Translations under genes and position numbers: made by a program
Notes under the pieces: model-generated
Told to the model about the DNA's origin: nothing
The model's input: the letters and a program-made list of their open reading frames with translations, nothing else
Databases searched by the model: none
Source: Streptomyces beigongshangae
GTDB lineage: Bacteria; Actinomycetota; Actinomycetes; Streptomycetales; Streptomycetaceae
DNA: 50,048 nt
Direction: 5' to 3'
NCBI RefSeq assembly: GCF_019710745.1
Contig: NZ_JAHKJW010000027.1
Location: 65,112 to 115,159, forward strand
In this document: one piece after another, positions 7,880 through 16,207 of the stretch
How positions within the stretch are numbered: position 1 is the first letter of the stretch
How the letters are laid out: each line of letters opens with the position of its first letter

Positions 7880-10808
7880 GGGTCACCTCAAGGCCGTCGC
7901 TGGGGTCGTAACGCAGACGGAAGCCTGCCAGGTGGGTCTGACAGTGCTCATCGAGCGCGAGAATGAGCTGACCGGCGAGCCAGTGGCTGTCTTTCGTCTG
8001 CCAGGCAGGCACGTACAGCTCTTCGAGTTCGGTGATCGCCTGGTCCATGACGGCGCCGTAGGTGAACTGGATCGGCAGCCGCAGTCCGCACGCGGCAGCC
8101 GTGCGTGCAGCCAGAGCGGTCGGCACCTGGTCGGTGGGCAGGGGAAGTCCGGCGCGTGGGCGTCCTTTACGGTCCGGCGTCAGCCACGGAACCGTCGCCA
8201 GACTCCCGTCGGAGCGCCGCTGGACGACGACGACCTCCACGCTGTTGCGGCTGTCGCGTACCTGCGCCCGGCCCCGCTGGGTGTCGTCCGCATCCCCGAC
8301 GCCGGCAGCGAGCCAGCCGAACAACGGCCGCCCGGGCCGCCCGACGGCACCGAGCCGGAAGGTGGCCGCTCGTTCGGCCTGGTCCGCACGGTGAGCGTCG
8401 TGGCCTGCCCGAGCCGCCTCCAACGCCTGAGCCCATCCGGCCGGAGGGTCTGTGTCATCGGTGTAGGCATGCTGCACCAGTGGGCTGATATCAGCCGGCA
8501 GCCGCACCGGCCGCTGCGGGCTGCCATCGAGATGGGGTAACAGTGCGGCAGCCGAACGCAGCAGCAGATGTGCTCCATACACCGTGGTCGAACCGCGCAC
8601 GGGTGTGGGAACGCTCGCCGTCCAGTCGACACCGGTGACCAGACAGCGGGCCGTGCGCAGCCGCGCGGGGCGCTCGGACTGCTGCTCGCCGCCCCGCAGG
8701 TGACGATGGAGACGACCCATTCGCTGCAACAGCAGGTCGATTGGGGCGAGATCCGTGACGAGCAGGTCGAAGTCCACATCCAGGGACTGTTCCGCCACCT
8801 GGCTGGCCACGACGATATGCGCACCCTTCGGGCGGTCGGTGGTCTTCCCCGGTGGCCCGAAGCGAGTGAGCAGGCCCTCGTCCACGGCGACACGGTCCAG
8901 GTCGACGAAGCAGGAGTGCGCCACGCTCACGTTGTCCTCGCCAAACCGTCGGCGCAGCACACTGGCGGTCTCCAGCACACGGCGCACCGTGTTGCGCACC
9001 ACCAGGACGCAGCCACCGTCGACGAGTTCGCTCTCCAGACGGTCAGCCAGGACCTCAAAGCCGTCCTCCAGACGCTCCAGTACGACGTCCGTGCCGCGCC
9101 CGGAAGCATCCGGACAGCGCCATTGCGGAGATCCGCCGGGCGCGACGGCCGTCAGCAGGGGATAGTCACGCGCGGCGGCAACAGCATCGAAGCCAGCCGT
9201 GCTCTCACGAGTTCTGCGCCCGGCATACGCCTCGATGAGCTCGCGCCGGCGGCCGGCGGGCAACGTCGCCGACAGCACCACCACCGGCACCCGGTAGGCG
9301 CCCAGCCAGGACAGCACCCGGTCGAGGTAGACACTCATGTACGTGTCATAGGCGTGCGCCTCGTCGATGACGATGACCTTGCCCGCCAGCGCGAGGTGAC
9401 GCAGCGCCAGGTGCCGGCTTTTCAACCCGGCGAACAGAAGCTGGTCGATCGTGCCGGCGACGAACGACGACAGCATGGCCTTCTTGCGTCCGCGCAGCCA
9501 GGCATGGGCGACGAGCTCGGCGGGCGCCCGCCCGGCACCGCTCGAAAGCCGCGGCTGCCGCCCGCCACCCTCCTCGCCGTCGAGATCGACCGCACGGACC
9601 TGCTGGCCCTGGCCCATCAGGTCGGTGAAGTCCTCGTTCAGCGCGGCCTTGGAGTGCGCCAGATGCACCGAGTGGCGCGCGCCTTCGGGCGAGGGCAGTT
9701 GATCGAGCCAGCGCAGCAGACGCGGGAACATCGCGTTGCCGGTGGCCATTGTCGGCAAGGCGAAGAACACGCCCCCTGCTCCCGAGCGCGCGGCGAGGAT
9801 CTCGACGGCGGCCAGCGCGGCCTCCGTCTTGCCCTCCCCCATCGGCGCCTCGATCACCATCAGGCCCGGCTCGTCCATCGTCCGGGCCAGCTCGACCGCC
9901 GCCGCCTGCACCGGCCTCACCGTTGCCCCGGGCGGCAGCGCGAAACGCGAGGCGAACAGCTTCTGCACGTCCCCGACCGGCTCCTGCGGGCACCACGGCC
10001 CCGGCAGGTCCAGGCCCTGCCATGCCGCGGCGATCCGCTCCGGGCCCGTACGGGCAACGTCTTGGGGAAAATAGGGAAACAGCTCGGAGTTGCTGGCGAT
10101 CCAGTCGGCGACGATGACCACAGCGGTCAGCAGTACCTGCACCGGCTGCGGCAGCTTCACCCCCCGCCAGGCATCCAGCCGTTCCCGGACATCGAACTCG
10201 TCCGCGCACGCATCCAGCAGCTCCTGCTGCACACGCTCCCACACCGCCCGGCTCGGCCCCGGTGTCCGAAGCAGCTCAGGACGGGAATCCACCGCGGTGA
10301 TCTGCCCAGGCTCGGGCGGAACACCATGATGCCCACCGATCGGCACCGTGAACTGCCCGGCCTCCTTGACCGACCAACCGTGCCGCTGCTCCAGCCACTC
10401 ACCCAGCAACGCCTGACCTGCCAGCGCATGCGGTGCCAGCCGCCGGTCAGCGCCCATCGTCTCCCGCGAACGCATCTCCAGCCTGCGGTCCCGCATCCGC
10501 TGCGCCAACGTCTCGACCTGGCAGGCGAACGCCGGCGTCGCCTTCCCGACGTCGTGCACCCCTGCCAGCCACACCACCAGCCGACGCGCATCCGCCTGGT
10601 CCCCGGGCAGTACGTCGGCGATCAGCCTGCGCACAGCGTGGGGCAGCCACTCGTCCCACAACCGCCCGGCCACCGCGGCGCTGTCCTCCATGTGCCGCCA
10701 CAACGGCAGCCATCCGTCCGAGTCCCGGTCGTGCTTGGCCCACACACTCAGCACCGGTCCGCTGAGCCTCGCGCGCAACCCGGCAGATCCCTCTCCCCTG
10801 TACGTCAC
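7872..10808 (-). CDS. cas3: CRISPR-associated helicase-nuclease Cas3
   Basis: The 978-residue protein carries the HD nuclease fused to an SF2 helicase, the standard type I effector that degrades DNA marked by Cascade. In the HD half His39 (WRHMEDS), His85-Asp86 (GVHDVGK) and a GGHHG motif are visible. In the helicase half there are the Walker A APMGEGKT (Lys327), the DEAH box at 482-485, VLSATLP, and QRMGRLHRH as motif VI. The start is GTG at 10808; an out-of-frame ATG lies 2 nt upstream. It is the first gene of the cas operon, so its upstream region should hold the operon promoter. No catalytic residue appears to be lost. Confidence 0.97.
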   Translation of the reverse strand: MTYRGEGSAGLRARLSGPVLSVWAKHDRDSDGWLPLWRHMEDSAAVAGRLWDEWLPHAVRRLIADVLPGDQADARRLVVWLAGVHDVGKATPAFACQVETLAQRMRDRRLEMRSRETMGADRRLAPHALAGQALLGEWLEQRHGWSVKEAGQFTVPIGGHHGVPPEPGQITAVDSRPELLRTPGPSRAVWERVQQELLDACADEFDVRERLDAWRGVKLPQPVQVLLTAVVIVADWIASNSELFPYFPQDVARTGPERIAAAWQGLDLPGPWCPQEPVGDVQKLFASRFALPPGATVRPVQAAAVELARTMDEPGLMVIEAPMGEGKTEAALAAVEILAARSGAGGVFFALPTMATGNAMFPRLLRWLDQLPSPEGARHSVHLAHSKAALNEDFTDLMGQGQQVRAVDLDGEEGGGRQPRLSSGAGRAPAELVAHAWLRGRKKAMLSSFVAGTIDQLLFAGLKSRHLALRHLALAGKVIVIDEAHAYDTYMSVYLDRVLSWLGAYRVPVVVLSATLPAGRRRELIEAYAGRRTRESTAGFDAVAAARDYPLLTAVAPGGSPQWRCPDASGRGTDVVLERLEDGFEVLADRLESELVDGGCVLVVRNTVRRVLETASVLRRRFGEDNVSVAHSCFVDLDRVAVDEGLLTRFGPPGKTTDRPKGAHIVVASQVAEQSLDVDFDLLVTDLAPIDLLLQRMGRLHRHLRGGEQQSERPARLRTARCLVTGVDWTASVPTPVRGSTTVYGAHLLLRSAAALLPHLDGSPQRPVRLPADISPLVQHAYTDDTDPPAGWAQALEAARAGHDAHRADQAERAATFRLGAVGRPGRPLFGWLAAGVGDADDTQRGRAQVRDSRNSVEVVVVQRRSDGSLATVPWLTPDRKGRPRAGLPLPTDQVPTALAARTAAACGLRLPIQFTYGAVMDQAITELEELYVPAWQTKDSHWLAGQLILALDEHCQTHLAGFRLRYDPSDGLEVTRA

Positions 10809-11047
10809 ATCAGATCAATACATGCAAAAAGCAGCTCGTGAAGCCAAGAACGAAAAAACTGCGAAACTCGACGCCGGATGCCCTACGCAGCAGCAACCCC
10901 TCAGAACGAGCCATAGAGTTGGGCCTCTGAGCCAACAAACCACCAGTACGCAGAACGTGGGGAAAGTGCAAAATGATCGGTTTGCCGGAATCAATGAAAG
11001 TCATTGAAAACCTGCTCTCGCCATCGTGAAACAGCAGGTCAGGCAGT
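10809..11047. promoter_or_regulatory. Divergent region: cas operon promoter and leader of array 2
   Basis: This AT-richer stretch separates cas3 (leftward) from CRISPR array 2 (rightward). The right part, about 10960-11047, resembles the leader of array 3: TCAATGAAAGTCATTGAAAAC here against TCGTTGAAAGTGATGGAAAC there. It ends with GCAGGTCAGGCAGT directly before the first repeat. The left part must drive the cas operon, although no clear promoter boxes could be assigned by eye. Confidence 0.7.
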
Positions 11048-11807
11048 CTGCTCCCCGCACCCGCGGGGATGGTCCGCAGTCGCGTACGACTGACCCGCCC
11101 GCCGCCTACTGCTCCCCGCACCCGCGGGGATGGTCCCTCCGGAGAATCCCCAACCGTAGGCGCGGGCCACTGCTCCCCGCACCCGCGGGGATGGTCCCCG
11201 TGCGGAGGTGTTGGTGGACAGCGCGAGGCCCTGCTCCCCGCACCCGCGGGGATGGTCCCAGCAACGAGGACTGACCGGAGCCCGCCATGAACTGCTCCCC
11301 GCACCCGCGGGGATGGTCCCTCCGCGCTGATGACCTTGCAGCCCAGAAACGTCTGCTCCCCGCACCCGCGGGGATGGTCCTGGGCACCGAAGTGCCCGGC
11401 ACCCTGCTGCGCCTGCTCCCCGCACCCGCGGGGATGGTCCCTCGGCCTCGTCGTAGACGTAGCCGCAGGCGGTCTGCTCCCCGCACCCGCGGGGATGGTC
11501 CCTACACGCCGCTCATCGTGCGCCGTGACCCGGCCTGCTCCCCGCACCCGCGGGGATGGTCCCGTTCCTGGAGGCCGTGGAGCTGTTCCTCGGTCCTGCT
11601 CTCCGCACCTGCGGGGATGGTCCCGGGGTGCTGCACCTGCCCAACCGTGAGCCGGTCTGCTCCCCGCACCCGCGGGGATGGTCCCGCACCCCGGACCGGC
11701 CCACACCGACCGGTGGTCTGCTCCCCGCACCCGCAGGGATGGTCCCTAGCTGACGCTAGTTCGATAGTGGCCGGGAAACTGCTCCCCGCACCCGCGGGGA
11801 TGGTCCC
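11048..11807 (+). CRISPR. CRISPR array 2, type I-E, 13 repeats and 12 spacers
   Basis: Repeats start at 11048, 11109, 11170, 11231, 11292, 11353, 11413, 11474, 11535, 11596, 11657, 11718 and 11779. The step from 11353 to 11413 is 60 bp, so that spacer is 31 nt; the others are 32. The repeat begins CTGCTCCCCGCACC instead of the GTGCTCC of array 1. Changed repeats lie at 11596 (two C-to-T changes) and 11718 (CAGGGA for CGGGGA). The last base varies: G in the first repeat, T in the sixth. The leader is on the left, so transcription runs rightwards, away from cas3. The change-bearing repeats cluster at the leader-distal, older end. Confidence 0.98.
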
Positions 11808-11952
11808 ACACACTGCGAGGCGTTGATGTCGGCCCGCTGTCCGGCCACTGCGTCTTGGCAGCGACCGGCTCCGTACTCGCCTCCTGCTCGATGCGCCGTC
11901 AGCTCTCCATCGCAACGCCGTCAACCATGGTCATGTATCCGGTGATTCGGGC
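11808..11952. other. Spacer DNA between array 2 and the Nudix gene
   Basis: No gene, repeat or clear hairpin is visible in these 145 bases. The transcripts of array 2 and of the five-gene cassette converge here. Confidence 0.5.
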
Positions 11953-12399
11953 TTACTCGGACTTCTCCCAGCCGTGTACGGAGAACGGCTCGCCCTTGAG
12001 GTAGTGGGCGATCCCGAGAGCGTTGTAGGGGACGGTGGTGTCGGGAAGGTGGTCGGCGGGGTGCCAGGACAGGCCCGCGCATTTGTGCGGCTCCATGTTC
12101 CGCGGCTCGCCCTTCCAGTGCCGGGCGGCGAAGAACCAGCCGACCCGGGGTTCCCCCTCTGGGTTGCGGAAGTGCATGACGTGCACGATGCGCAGGGCCT
12201 CCCGCTCGACGGCGATGCCGATCTCCTCGAGCGTCTCGCGGATTACGGCGTCGAACACGTTTTCGTCGGGGTCGAGCTTCCCGGAGGGGAGGTTCAGTTG
12301 CCCGTCGGCGTAGCCGGTGTCCTGCCGCTCGGCAAGGCACACGGCGCCGTCGCGCTCGAGGATGAGCATTACGTCGTTCACGGGGAGCTGCGGGGCCAC
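11953..12399 (-). CDS. Nudix hydrolase
   Basis: The 148-residue protein has a complete Nudix box: Gly40, Glu46, Arg54-Glu55, Glu58-Glu59 and Gly61 in GKLDPDENVFDAVIRETLEE. Nudix enzymes hydrolyse nucleoside diphosphates linked to another moiety, including damaged or modified nucleotides; the substrate here is unknown. The GTG at 12399 follows a GGAGGA ribosome-binding site by about 11 nt. It is the last gene of a five-gene minus-strand cassette, 55 nt after the kinase-like gene. A catalytic role in nucleotide metabolism fits its neighbour, but linkage of function is inference. Confidence 0.9.
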   Translation of the reverse strand: MAPQLPVNDVMLILERDGAVCLAERQDTGYADGQLNLPSGKLDPDENVFDAVIRETLEEIGIAVEREALRIVHVMHFRNPEGEPRVGWFFAARHWKGEPRNMEPHKCAGLSWHPADHLPDTTVPYNALGIAHYLKGEPFSVHGWEKSE

Positions 12400-12454
12400 G
12401 GTGCTTAGTCCTCCGGCCGGTGGGGCGTCTGCCGGTAGGGGACTTTAGTCGGAA

Positions 12455-13066
12455 TCAGGCTGCCAGTAGCCCCATGTTCCCAATGCGCTCCATGGTCCAC
12501 TGGACACGCTGGGCGACCGTCAGGCCTGTGGGCATCTCCAGTATCTGCACGCCCGGCATGGTGCATGCTTCGTGGATGGCGGTGTCGGATTTGTCCTGGA
12601 GGGTGAGGACCTTCTCTCGCATGCGGTCGCCGCCGGCCTTCTGGTCGTAGCGGTCCCGGCAGTACACGATCGCGTCGTAGGCGAGGGGCATCCATGCCTG
12701 GCACAGCGCCTCGGCCGCGGCCAGAACCTCGGCGGTGCCGGGCTCGGCGGGGTCGAGGACCAGGCCGGCCAGGGCCAGGACGTTCGCGGGGGTTTTGTCT
12801 GTGATGAGGACCTGGTGGTGGCGGGCGGCGCGCAGGGGCACGGTGAGGTGCTGGGCAAGCAGGTCCACCTCGGCGACCAGGTCGAAGTTCCCCTCACCGT
12901 GCAGCACGATGTCCTCCATGAAGGGGCTGGTGCGGGCGGGCTCACCGGTGCACGCGACGTTGACGCCCTGCTCGCGGAGGTGGGCGGTCAGCGCGTGGAC
13001 GTAGGTGGTTTTGCCTGTGGCCTGGGTGCCTTCGACGGCGATAACGCGGCATCCTCGGACGGGCAC
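12455..13066 (-). CDS. P-loop nucleotide-kinase-like protein
   Basis: The 203-residue product has a Walker A motif at its very N-terminus (GTQATGKTT, Gly13-Lys19) and the layout of thymidylate-kinase-like P-loop NTPases. A DRYDQKAGGDRMREK segment is a possible lid with arginines. DAIVYCRDR resembles the strand after the lid in small kinases. The start is the GTG at 13066, preceded by GGAGGA 3-4 nt upstream; it cannot be much later because the P-loop begins at residue 13. It overlaps the preceding gene by 79 nt in another frame, which is unusually long. Likely phosphorylates a nucleotide or related small molecule; the substrate is unknown. Confidence 0.8.
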   Translation of the reverse strand: MPVRGCRVIAVEGTQATGKTTYVHALTAHLREQGVNVACTGEPARTSPFMEDIVLHGEGNFDLVAEVDLLAQHLTVPLRAARHHQVLITDKTPANVLALAGLVLDPAEPGTAEVLAAAEALCQAWMPLAYDAIVYCRDRYDQKAGGDRMREKVLTLQDKSDTAIHEACTMPGVQILEMPTGLTVAQRVQWTMERIGNMGLLAA

Positions 13067-13848
13067 GGGTCCTCCAGGAGGTTGGTGAAGACAGGGTTTT
13101 CGAGCCAGCCCCAGGCGCCTTTTGCGCCCTCGGCGATGAGACGGTTCACGTTCAGGCCGTCGTCGGCCCACCTGCCCAGTCCGGCGGCGTGGGCGGCGAC
13201 GTAGGCGGTGGAGAGGGAGTGCCGGAGGTTCAGGACGCTGACGCGTTCTCTGCCCTCGTCGTTGCCGTCCTCGACCCATCGGCGGTGCCAGGCGGGCATC
13301 GTCACCTTGAGGAGCTCGGGCTGGGTGACGTCGAGGCCGAGTTCGTTGCACACGTCGACCAGGCGGCGGGACTTGCCCGTGAGGAGGTGGCCGGCGTCGA
13401 AGCGGGTGTCGACGTAGTGGCTCTCGTCCGGGTCTGCGTCGCGCCGGGCCTTCCACTGCGCACGCGCTGCCTGCAGGCGGGGGACGGCATCCGTGGGGGC
13501 GTTCGCCTCCAGGACGGCCAGGTCGCTGCAGAACTGGTGTCCGGTGACGATCCGGGACGTCTCCGCGGCCGCGGCCACGGTCGCCGCGGCGGTGCGGATC
13601 AGCTCGTCCATCTCGCCGGGCTCCTGGACGTACACGCTCGTCCACTCGAACGCCACATCCGCCAGGTCCGGCTGGCCATGGGCGGGAAGGTCGAGCCACG
13701 CGACGCTGTAGCAGAAGGGGCGTTGTCCGTTCTTGATCCTGTAGTTCTTCGTCCACTCGACGTCGATGGACGCGATCCGCACGGCCCCGGTGCGCAGCGG
13801 CGGCGGCTGCAGGGACCGTGCGGTGGGCGCACTGCTCTTGATGATCAT
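12988..13848 (-). CDS. DEDD-type 3'-5' exonuclease-like protein (RNase H fold)
   Basis: The 286-residue protein has features of DnaQ-like exonucleases: Asp29-x-Glu31 in ASIDVEWTK, an ExoII-like GHQFCSD with Asp109, and a following DTRFDAGHLL that resembles the conserved DT..L region. The final metal-binding Asp of the ExoIII motif is not evident: the likely position reads RHSLSTAYVA. It may therefore be a degenerate or specialised member. The ATG at 13848 has an AGGA 9 nt upstream. Its C-terminal 26 codons overlap the kinase-like gene out of frame. Fold assignment is by motif only; activity on DNA, RNA or nucleotides is unknown. Confidence 0.65.
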   Translation of the reverse strand: MIIKSSAPTARSLQPPPLRTGAVRIASIDVEWTKNYRIKNGQRPFCYSVAWLDLPAHGQPDLADVAFEWTSVYVQEPGEMDELIRTAAATVAAAAETSRIVTGHQFCSDLAVLEANAPTDAVPRLQAARAQWKARRDADPDESHYVDTRFDAGHLLTGKSRRLVDVCNELGLDVTQPELLKVTMPAWHRRWVEDGNDEGRERVSVLNLRHSLSTAYVAAHAAGLGRWADDGLNVNRLIAEGAKGAWGWLENPVFTNLLEDPCPSEDAALSPSKAPRPQAKPPTSTR

Positions 13849-13908
13849 GTGGTGTGTTCCTGCCGTAGGACGACGGGCCGCGCCCGGTGCACGCGGCCCC
13901 GCCGGACG

Positions 13909-14706
13909 CTACTCGCTGACGGACGGCGCCACGCCAGAGAACAAAGGAGGAGCCACCTCCCAGGCGACGGCCCCGACGAACTCGGTGATACTCAGCGGCT
14001 CCCGCCACACCAGCCGCCCGGCGTGCTTGCCGCCGAGGAGCGCGGTGGAGACGGCCGAGGCCAGCACGCTCGCCGCGAGGATGCCGGGGGAACAGTCCCC
14101 CCACCGCTCGTCGACGAGCGCCTCACAGGCGAGTTGCGCACCTTCCTGCTGGGCGGCGCGGGTGAACTCCTTCATCGGCACCAGGCCGTGCGCGAGGGCG
14201 GTGTCGCTGACGTGCCCGGCCGCAGGGCCCAGGTCGTGGCTGCAGTCCACGAGCCGGGCGGTCGACCGCTCGTGCACGGCACGGTCGCCGCAGGCCTGGG
14301 CCACGGCGGCGATACCCGCGTGCCGGGGCGCCCCCTCGCGGCGGGGCAGCTGTTGCAGGACGTACAGGTCGTCGGCCGCATTGTGCCAGGCGATCACCTC
14401 CGCCTCCCGGCGTCCCTGCACGAGGGCGTCGTCGACGACCTTGATGATCTGGTCGTTCTCGCCGATCGACTCCGGGACGACGACGCGGTACCCGAACTGG
14501 GCCAGCGGCGCGCAGACCGTGCGGGGCCGGGCGCGGTGCACGGGGATCACCACGAGGCCGGCCGCCATGATGACGGGCGGCTCGTCGGCGCCCGCGTCGC
14601 CCCACAGCAGCGACATCGCGGCAAGCCACTTCGTCGGCCGTCGCCACGGATCGGTGACGGACCCGAACGGGGTGTCCGGACGCAGGAGGTTGGTGTAGGA
14701 CCGCAT
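13909..14706 (-). CDS. Hypothetical protein with an exonuclease-like WHN..DD motif
   Basis: I do not recognise this 265-residue protein by name. It contains VIAWHNAADDLYVL, which resembles the ExoII motif of DnaQ-like nucleases, followed at about 50 residues by HVSDTALAHGL, which resembles the region before ExoIII. A DxE motif I is not seen: the corresponding strand reads GLVVIPVHRARP. It could be an inactive relative of the next gene's product, perhaps a partner in a complex. The ATG at 14706 lies 2 nt after the radical SAM stop codon, so the two genes are translationally coupled. A 60-nt gap follows. Confidence 0.6.
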   Translation of the reverse strand: MRSYTNLLRPDTPFGSVTDPWRRPTKWLAAMSLLWGDAGADEPPVIMAAGLVVIPVHRARPRTVCAPLAQFGYRVVVPESIGENDQIIKVVDDALVQGRREAEVIAWHNAADDLYVLQQLPRREGAPRHAGIAAVAQACGDRAVHERSTARLVDCSHDLGPAAGHVSDTALAHGLVPMKEFTRAAQQEGAQLACEALVDERWGDCSPGILAASVLASAVSTALLGGKHAGRLVWREPLSITEFVGAVAWEVAPPLFSGVAPSVSE

Positions 14707-14708
14707 GG

Positions 14709-15704
14709 TCACTTCTTCCCGGTGAGCGCGCCCTGAGCGGTGGTGAGGATCGACTTTCCTACGTACTTGGACAGATGCTGCACCTTGAAGCGGTACCGCT
14801 TCCAGATCTCGGTGATCGGCTCCTCGAGGACGTTGCCCAGGTCCTCCCACAGATCCTTCGCGTCGTATACCGGCCACGCGCGTGCGGTGCCGTTCGGCTC
14901 GATGACGATCATGTGGCCCTCGTTCTCGGGGGTCCACGTCGTCATCCGCAGCGCGGGTGACCACTGCAGTTCCGCGGCCTTCTCCTCAAGGCGCGAGAAC
15001 GCGGCCAGGGCCTCGTCCTGGGTGATGAACTCCAGCTCCGGCAGGCCCAGCGCGTTGCCCTTGCGCAGGGGCAGGATCAGCTTCACCTTGCTGGCGCCGA
15101 TAACGTCGCCAATCTGGGCGGTGAACGGGAGGGCCGTCAGGCTCGAGCGGTAGACGACGGCCGACATCGCGAGCGGGATGCCATGCTCCTGGAAAACCCG
15201 CACGCCGGCCATGATGGCGTCGTAGTCACCGCGCATGCGGGTCGTGACCGCACGCGGGCCCTCAAGTCCGACGTTGACGTACGCGACCTTGCCGACCATG
15301 CGGGAAGCGTGGAGCTCGGCGTACACGGCGTTCGTGGGCACGGCCACGATGTGCCCACCGCCGTGGTAAAGGTCAACGACATCGCCGAAGTCACGGCGGA
15401 ACAGCGGCTCCCCGCCAGAAAGGAACACACGGTTCACGCCACTGAGGTTGTCCCGGATGACGGCGAGCTGCTCGATGGAAGGGTCGGGCATCTGCAGGGT
15501 CTCGGAGCAGAAACCACAGTCCAGGTTGCAGCGCTTGGTGACCTGAAGGATCACTGAAAGCGGGTGCTGGAGAGTCGCGGCGACCTGGTTGAGATCGGCC
15601 CCCGAGCCGATCGTGAAGTGCTGGCCGTTGAACGCGTAGCCGACACCTCCGCCGATCTCCGTGCGCTGCCGCTGAGGAACGGCTGGGATTCCGAGGTTGG
15701 TCAT
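14709..15704 (-). CDS. Radical SAM enzyme
   Basis: The 331-residue protein has the radical SAM cluster motif CNLDCGFC (Cys59, Cys63, Cys66) and the SAM-binding GGEP at 97-100, so it should make a 5'-deoxyadenosyl radical. The end (NVLEEPITEIWKRYRF) resembles the C-terminal part of SPASM-domain maturases, but the cysteines expected for auxiliary clusters are absent. The motif differs from the CNYxCGFCFH of viperins. The ATG at 15704 is preceded by GAGAGGAAAG. It is the first gene of the cassette, so its upstream 500 bp should carry the promoter. Substrate unknown; a nucleotide or peptide are both possible. Confidence 0.88.
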   Translation of the reverse strand: MTNLGIPAVPQRQRTEIGGGVGYAFNGQHFTIGSGADLNQVAATLQHPLSVILQVTKRCNLDCGFCSETLQMPDPSIEQLAVIRDNLSGVNRVFLSGGEPLFRRDFGDVVDLYHGGGHIVAVPTNAVYAELHASRMVGKVAYVNVGLEGPRAVTTRMRGDYDAIMAGVRVFQEHGIPLAMSAVVYRSSLTALPFTAQIGDVIGASKVKLILPLRKGNALGLPELEFITQDEALAAFSRLEEKAAELQWSPALRMTTWTPENEGHMIVIEPNGTARAWPVYDAKDLWEDLGNVLEEPITEIWKRYRFKVQHLSKYVGKSILTTAQGALTGKK

Positions 15705-16207
15705 ATCCACTTTCCTCTCTGCCTGCGGATCCGGAAGTGGTGCGTGCCCTGACGCGGGCCTTGCAGGGAGACGAACCGGCCACTGCCCCATGCCGGGGCT
15801 CGGGGAAACGCGATAGGCCGCGCCCCATGAGACCGGGCCGGTTGGAGCCCGCGCGGCGGCCCGCGCAGCCGCCGCACCTCGACCTACGGGGTGGTTTGCT
15901 CCGCTTTCACGCGAGGACCGCTGGGTGCACCCGCGCCTCGATCGACCAATCACATTGTCTTCGAATTTTGAACCCTGCTGCTGCAGTTGAGACAATCAGG
16001 TTGCGGACTGTGCGGGGGTCTCGGTAGGGCCTGGACGAGAGGCCAGCCCTTACAAACTCTCCCGCGCAAAGTCCAGTACGCCACTCGGCAACGCGGATCT
16101 CGCCGAAGTAGGCGTGCAGCCTTCCAGCGCTGTAGTTGCTGCACGGCCGTGTAGGCAGCCCTGTCGTCCGGCCAGGCGCCGTGGGAGCGACAGATTTCCC
16201 CGGCTAA
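15705..16207. promoter_or_regulatory. Non-coding region upstream of the radical SAM cassette
   Basis: No convincing gene is seen in these 500 bases. A 7-bp inverted repeat, ATTGTCT at 15954-15960 and AGACAAT at 15990-15996, surrounds an AT-rich stretch and could be an operator. The region presumably contains the promoter of the five-gene cassette. Confidence 0.4.

Noticed and set aside
8568..10841. 757-residue plus-strand frame opposite cas3
   Set aside because: An antisense high-GC shadow; cas3 on the other strand has all helicase and HD motifs.
14709..15704. Viperin-type antiviral radical SAM enzyme
   Set aside because: The cluster motif is CNLDCGFC without the following FH, and the C-terminus resembles SPASM-type proteins. 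The neighbouring kinase-like gene alone is not enough for a viperin call.
15950..16144. 64-residue minus-strand frame upstream of the radical SAM gene
   Set aside because: Codon usage is atypical and no ribosome-binding site or homologue is evident.
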